Shown here: positions 63,301-64,000 of the stretch, piece by piece
Layout of the letters: each line of letters opens with the position of its first letter
Numbering within the stretch: position 1 is the first letter of the stretch
Notes under the pieces: generated by a model
The model's input: the letters and a program-made list of their open reading frames with translations, nothing else
Databases searched by the model: none
What the model was told of the DNA's origin: nothing
Translations under genes and position numbers: made by a program
Assembly: GCF_023343835.1 (NCBI RefSeq)
Contig: NC_064439.1
Coordinates: 39,115,508-39,179,507 of the forward strand
Direction of reading: 5' to 3'
Length of the DNA: 64,000 nt
DNA from: Lagopus muta
Taxonomy: Eukaryota > Chordata > Aves > Galliformes > Phasianidae

Positions 63301-64000
63301 TTAGGGAGGCTGCGGGTTAAAATCAGAAGAAGATGAAACATCCCTTTGAGTGCCCTATGGGAAGTCATCATTTAGATAATTTTTTCAGCCTTTTTGCCTG
63401 AAGACAGTATTCATTTGTTCTGCCTATTGTAGGCTACCATGGAGTGCTAGACAGTGGTCAGAAAATGCAAAAGAGAACAGCGAGTTAAAATCTGCAGGTA
63501 AAAACCTAGGTCATTAGTCAAAGCATCACAACAGTGTTATTCTTGCTGTCTGTTTTCAGAGTACGATCACATCTCGTTGTAAGTGCTGAGCTAGAGTCTC
63601 TGCACCTGAACTAATGTCAGTCAGGAGTCATTTCAGTGAAGACAGATCGCTCAGTTCTGACACGTGATTGAGGCAGGCAGCTCACTACCATTCCTTGTAT
63701 GAGTGAGAGGAGCCTAACCCATGATTAAAACTGCCATTGTTAGCTCATTTTGGAAGTAGTGGATAAAAATAGTATTATTTTAGTGCATTAAATACTACAA
63801 TGATTTTTATCCTCAGGATCTCCAGCTTAATGTTCTGTTCTCTGCCTTATTTTCTCCAGTTGTGTCCCACCCCCTCACTTCTGCTGGATATGATTCTGTT
63901 TCCATGTCAGTGCCTACAGCAATCCCTAAAGCAGGGTTTTGGCAGTTCCACATTCTGCTAAAAGCCAGGCACAATGAAGTTTTCTAACTCCTGTTCCTTT

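Larger units (their letters stand above)
44343..64000 (+). other. Probable intron 1 of the gene at 44261
   Basis: The stretch starts with GTAAGT. The first few hundred bases are GC-rich with purine runs (GGA repeats near 44417-44446), then composition falls to AT-rich. I scanned the larger open frames and saw no peptide with a recognisable domain bounded by acceptor and donor sites, so the next coding exon is either outside the window or too short to see. It contains the CR1 remnants and simple repeats listed separately. Nested noncoding transcripts or a separate gene cannot be ruled out. Confidence 0.6.

Noticed and set aside
1..64000. CRISPR arrays, bacterial operons, insertion sequences, tRNA or rRNA genes
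   Set aside because: There is no spaced repeat array, no gene-dense coding and no recognisable structural RNA. The CR1 content shows vertebrate nuclear DNA.

Overview
The window looks like vertebrate, almost certainly avian, intergenic and intronic DNA. It is AT-rich, has no open reading frame of bacterial type, and carries several 5'-truncated CR1 LINEs of the kind that dominate bird genomes. I see no SINEs of mammalian type, and microsatellites are modest apart from one very long array. A galliform such as chicken is the best guess from the CR1 subfamily appearance, but that is inference.

Layout. Positions 1 to about 43,600 form a gene-poor stretch in which I can support no coding gene. 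It holds CR1 fragments at 8455-8750, 29329-29895 (one CR1 nested inside another), 41766-42378 and 42571-42690. It also holds a probable solo LTR of an endogenous retrovirus ending at 38276, a less certain interspersed repeat near 40680-40960, and a perfect 215-bp (TTCCC)43 array at 22840-23054. At about 43,650-44,480 there is a two-lobed CpG island split by an A/GA-rich tract. On its 3' side, an ATG at 44261 opens 27 codons plus one base. These encode a basic-then-hydrophobic signal-peptide-like sequence that ends at a strong splice donor (GTAAGT from 44343). I read this as the first coding exon of a secreted or membrane protein on the + strand. The rest of the window, 44343-64000, is then most simply intron 1. 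It holds two CR1 remnants (54251-54378, 56943-57035), a long T tract, and no second exon that I can recognise. I cannot name the gene from its signal peptide alone.

How it fits together: one promoter and first exon follow a long 5' flanking gene desert and precede a long first intron, a common arrangement for developmentally regulated receptors and ligands. I found no convincing new biological system. The observations most worth checking are the AAGGG-class pentanucleotide array, the possible alternative 5' exon structure at the promoter, the nested CR1 pair, and the solo LTR with intact promoter signals and a CTCF-like motif.
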